From Actinomycetales bacterium (GTDB lineage: Bacteria; Actinomycetota; Actinomycetes; Mycobacteriales; Mycobacteriaceae), in assembly GCA_012841845.1 (NCBI GenBank), contig DUTZ01000041.1, positions 1 through 6,958 of the forward strand: a DNA stretch of 6,958 bases, given 5' to 3'. A model generated the notes under the pieces. The model was not told the DNA's origin, did not search any database, and saw only the letters and a list, made by a program, of their open reading frames with translations. Below, in pieces: positions 5,390 through 6,958 of this stretch. A program made the translations under genes and the position numbers. Numbering within the stretch: the first letter of the stretch is position 1; every line of letters begins with the position of its first letter.

Positions 5390-6739
5390 CACCCGCCGCC
5401 GCAGCGCCACCGGCAGGCCGTCCCCCGGGTAGGGCAGCGACTCGTTGCGCATGGGCGGGGCGTAGTCCGCCGGCACCGTCCACTCGAAGTGGCGCAACAG
5501 GGCGCTCAGGACGAGCTTGGTCTCGAGCTGGGCGAAGATCATGCCGAGGCACTTGTGCACGCCGCCGCCGAACGGCTCCCACGCGTAGCGGTGCGACTTG
5601 TCCTCGCGCCGGGCGTCGGAGAAGCGCTCGGGGTCGAACACCTCCGGGTCGGTCCAGTACTCGGGCATCCGGTGGGAGAGCAGCGGCATCACGGCGGTGA
5701 GCCGGCCGGCCGGGATCGGCACGCCCAGCACCTCGGTGTCCTTGACGGTCCGCCGCGCCAGCACGGGCACGGGCGGGTGGAGGCGCAGCGCCTCCTTCAT
5801 CACCAGCTGCAGGTCGGCCACCTCCTCGACCTCGGCGAGCGTCGGCGTCGGGCCCAGCTCGAGGCACTGCCGGCGGCAGCGCTCCTGCCAGGCGGGATCG
5901 CGCCCGAGCTCGTACACCAGCGACGTGACCGTGCTCGTGGTGGTGTCGTGCGCCGCCATGAGCAGGAAGATCATCTGGTTGACGATGTCGTCGTCGTCGA
6001 TCCCGCCGGAGGCGTCGGCGACCCGGATCAACGCGGAGAACAGGTCCTCGCCGGGCCGCGCGCGGCGGGCGGGGAGGTGGCGGCGGAGGAAGTCCTCGAG
6101 GAGACGACGACCACGCGCGCCGCGGTGCCAGCGGGTGAACGGCACCCGGGTGGAGCGGATGTAGCCGTTCGCCGCCTGGACGCAGTCGACGAAGGCGGCG
6201 TTGACCCGCTCCAGCTCGCCCGGCTCGGCGAGCTCGGCGCCGCCCATGAACACCTCCGTGGCCAGGTCGAGGGTGAACGACTTGAGCGCGGGGTACATCG
6301 CGAACGCCGGGTCGGGCCGCCAGGCGGCGATCCCGGCCTCGACGAGCGGTGCGAGCGTGCGCGCGTAGCCCTCGAGGTGGGGGCGGGTGAACGCCTCCTG
6401 CATGAGGTGTCGGTAGTGGTGGTGCTCCTCGAAGTCCAGCAGCATGAGGCCGCGGTCGAAGAACGGACCCACGAGGTGGCCCCAGCCGGGGCCGTTGGCG
6501 AACGCCTTGTCCGCGTTCTGCAGGGCGGCCTGGCAGGCGTCCGGGCCGAGCAGGGCGGTCCACGTCGCGCCCAGGAAGGTCAGGTCGGAGACCGGACCGT
6601 GGTCGCGGTACCGGCGGGCCATGGTGGCCAGGGGGTCGTCGACGTACTCCAGGGTCCCGCCGAGGACGGGCAGCCGGGCGCGGAGCGGGGCCGGCCCGGG
6701 CCGGAAGACGGTGTCACGCGAGGGGGCTGCGGTTGACAT
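5372..6739 (-). CDS. Cytochrome P450
   Basis: A 455-residue soluble P450. The haem signature FGGGVHKCLG is at 390-399 with the thiolate ligand C397. The K-helix ExxR is E316-A-L-R319. The PERF motif is at 370-373. The I-helix oxygen-activation motif AAHDTTTS is at 262-269, with the acid-alcohol pair D265-T266. There is no N-terminal membrane anchor, so it is cytosolic and needs ferredoxin and ferredoxin reductase partners, none of which is in the window. The haem loop followed by IFAQLETKLVLSALL resembles the CYP51/CYP26-like and related actinobacterial groups that act on sterols, terpenoids or fatty acids, but a family number cannot be assigned by eye. I chose the ATG at 6739 because AGAGG sits 6 nt upstream. 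A GTG at 6784 would add 15 residues encoded by palindromic, promoter-like DNA. It is read towards the Fic gene, whose 3' end it overlaps. The upstream gap has three palindromes, so regulation is likely. Confidence 0.94.
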   Translation of the reverse strand: MSTAAPSRDTVFRPGPAPLRARLPVLGGTLEYVDDPLATMARRYRDHGPVSDLTFLGATWTALLGPDACQAALQNADKAFANGPGWGHLVGPFFDRGLMLLDFEEHHHYRHLMQEAFTRPHLEGYARTLAPLVEAGIAAWRPDPAFAMYPALKSFTLDLATEVFMGGAELAEPGELERVNAAFVDCVQAANGYIRSTRVPFTRWHRGARGRRLLEDFLRRHLPARRARPGEDLFSALIRVADASGGIDDDDIVNQMIFLLMAAHDTTTSTVTSLVYELGRDPAWQERCRRQCLELGPTPTLAEVEEVADLQLVMKEALRLHPPVPVLARRTVKDTEVLGVPIPAGRLTAVMPLLSHRMPEYWTDPEVFDPERFSDARREDKSHRYAWEPFGGGVHKCLGMIFAQLETKLVLSALLRHFEWTVPADYAPPMRNESLPYPGDGLPVALRRRVSAHWR

Positions 6740-6740
6740 A

Positions 6741-6763
6741 GGGCACCTCTGTGTCGGGTGCCC
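6741..6763 (-). promoter_or_regulatory. Hairpin covering the P450 ribosome binding site
   Basis: On the minus strand GGGCACC, a 9-nt loop and GGTGCCC form a perfect 7-bp GC-rich stem that ends one base before the ATG. The Shine-Dalgarno AGAGG (6750 down to 6746) straddles the loop and the 3' arm, so folding would partly hide it. Whether the transcript begins far enough upstream to include the whole 5' arm is unknown. Confidence 0.5.
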
Positions 6764-6765
6764 CC

Positions 6766-6799
6766 AGTCTGTGACTGCCGTCACATACTGTCAAGTATG
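6766..6799 (-). promoter_or_regulatory. Candidate P450 promoter with the -35 box inside a second palindrome
   Basis: On the minus strand CATACTTGACAGTATG (6799 to 6784) is a palindrome with 6-bp arms and a 4-bp spacer. It contains TTGACA (6794-6789), a perfect sigma70-type -35 box. A 17-bp spacer leads to CAGACT (6771-6766), only a weak -10 match. The palindrome directly abuts the TGTGAC...GTCACA site, sharing 2 bp. A regulator bound here would cover the -35 box. Confidence 0.5.
6770..6785. promoter_or_regulatory. CRP/FNR-like palindrome TGTGA-N6-TCACA upstream of the P450
   Basis: TGTGACTGCCGTCACA is a perfect 6+6 inverted repeat and matches the CRP/GlxR-type consensus TGTGA-N6-TCACA exactly. 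It shares GTGAC-N4-GTCAC, and 16 of 20 bases over the longer stretch, with the site at 2311-2330 upstream of the ligase. A TetR- or GntR-type repressor with the same half-site is an equally possible binder. It lies between the candidate -35 box and the P450 start. Confidence 0.6.
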
Positions 6800-6828
6800 G
6801 ATCGCGGCCCGCGCGTGGGGGCCTCGGC

Positions 6829-6958
6829 TCAGGCGCGCTCGACCAGCGCGGAGACCTCCACCCCGTCGGGCAGGGCGCCGTACTCGGCCGAGCGGTCGTC
6901 GCCGAGGCGCGCCAGGCAGAACGCCTCCGCGACGGGCGCCGGAGCGTGGGCGAGCAGC
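6829..6958 (-). CDS. C-terminal fragment of an acyl-CoA dehydrogenase family protein (AidB-like), truncated by the window edge
   Basis: On the minus strand a frame open from the right edge ends at a TGA (6831-6829). The 42 visible residues begin LLAHAPAPVAEAFCLARLGDD and end YGALPDGVEVSALVERA. This pattern (hAPxxVAxAFCxxRLG, then a YGxLPxGVD-like stretch, then a final RA) is what I recall for the C-terminus of acyl-CoA dehydrogenase family proteins related to the DNA-alkylation response protein AidB. The call rests on a short tail, so the family is probable and the function open. It is upstream of the P450 on the same strand, with an 89-bp gap full of palindromes, so the P450 probably has its own promoter. 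A small GC-rich dyad (CGCG-GGC-CGCG) after the stop, at 6803-6813, might serve as a weak terminator. Confidence 0.6.
   Translation of the reverse strand, partial: LLAHAPAPVAEAFCLARLGDDRSAEYGALPDGVEVSALVERA

Noticed and set aside
5489..6736. Long plus-strand open frame opposite the P450
   Set aside because: The minus-strand frame has every P450 motif. The plus-strand product is a repetitive H/R/G/E/V-rich shadow.
6740..6784. GTG start at 6784 for the P450
   Set aside because: It would make the CRP-like palindrome and the hairpin coding and adds residues with no P450 similarity. The ATG at 6739 has AGAGG at the right distance.

Overview
The window is very GC-rich, with strong G/C preference at third codon positions, GTG/ATG starts and short intergenic gaps. 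The gene content is an AmmeMemoRadiSam module, an acyl-CoA ligase, a cytochrome P450 and an acyl-CoA dehydrogenase-like tail. Together these point to a high-GC actinobacterium, probably a soil actinomycete. I cannot name a genus from the sequence alone.

Layout, left to right. (1) At 2-703 (+) is the 3' part of a gene whose product ends with the C-terminal strand of a MEMO domain fused to a complete AMMECR1 domain. Its stop overlaps the start of a radical SAM gene (700-1803) by ATGA. All three parts of the AmmeMemoRadiSam module are therefore present in two translationally coupled genes. (2) After a 75-bp gap holding a 16-bp tandem repeat comes a small carboxymuconolactone decarboxylase-family gene (1879-2295, +). 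(3) After a 67-bp gap with a palindrome comes a fatty-acid/acyl-CoA ligase (2363-3997, +). (4) A 96-bp gap contains a long, almost perfect inverted repeat. It is followed by a class II-type Fic AMP-transferase with a C-terminal winged helix (4094-5389, +), whose codon use is less GC-biased than its neighbours. (5) Converging with Fic and overlapping it by 18 bp is a cytochrome P450 (5372-6739, -). (6) The 89-bp gap upstream of the P450 carries three palindromes in a row, one of them containing a TTGACA -35-like box. (7) At the right edge is the C-terminal tail of an AidB-like acyl-CoA dehydrogenase family gene (6829-6958, -).

How the parts may work together. The AmmeMemoRadiSam genes form one unit whose biochemical role is still poorly defined. 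The ligase, P450 and dehydrogenase-like gene suggest lipid or other hydrophobic carboxylate metabolism. The ligase and the P450 share a GTGAC-N4-GTCAC palindrome just upstream, the best hint in the window that they answer to one regulator even though they lie about 2.7 kb apart on opposite strands. The Fic gene sits between them and looks like an insertion with its own local control elements. The intergenic DNA is the most unusual part: almost every gap contains a repeat or palindrome overlapping or close to a ribosome binding site. No RNA genes, IS elements, CRISPR arrays or origins were seen.
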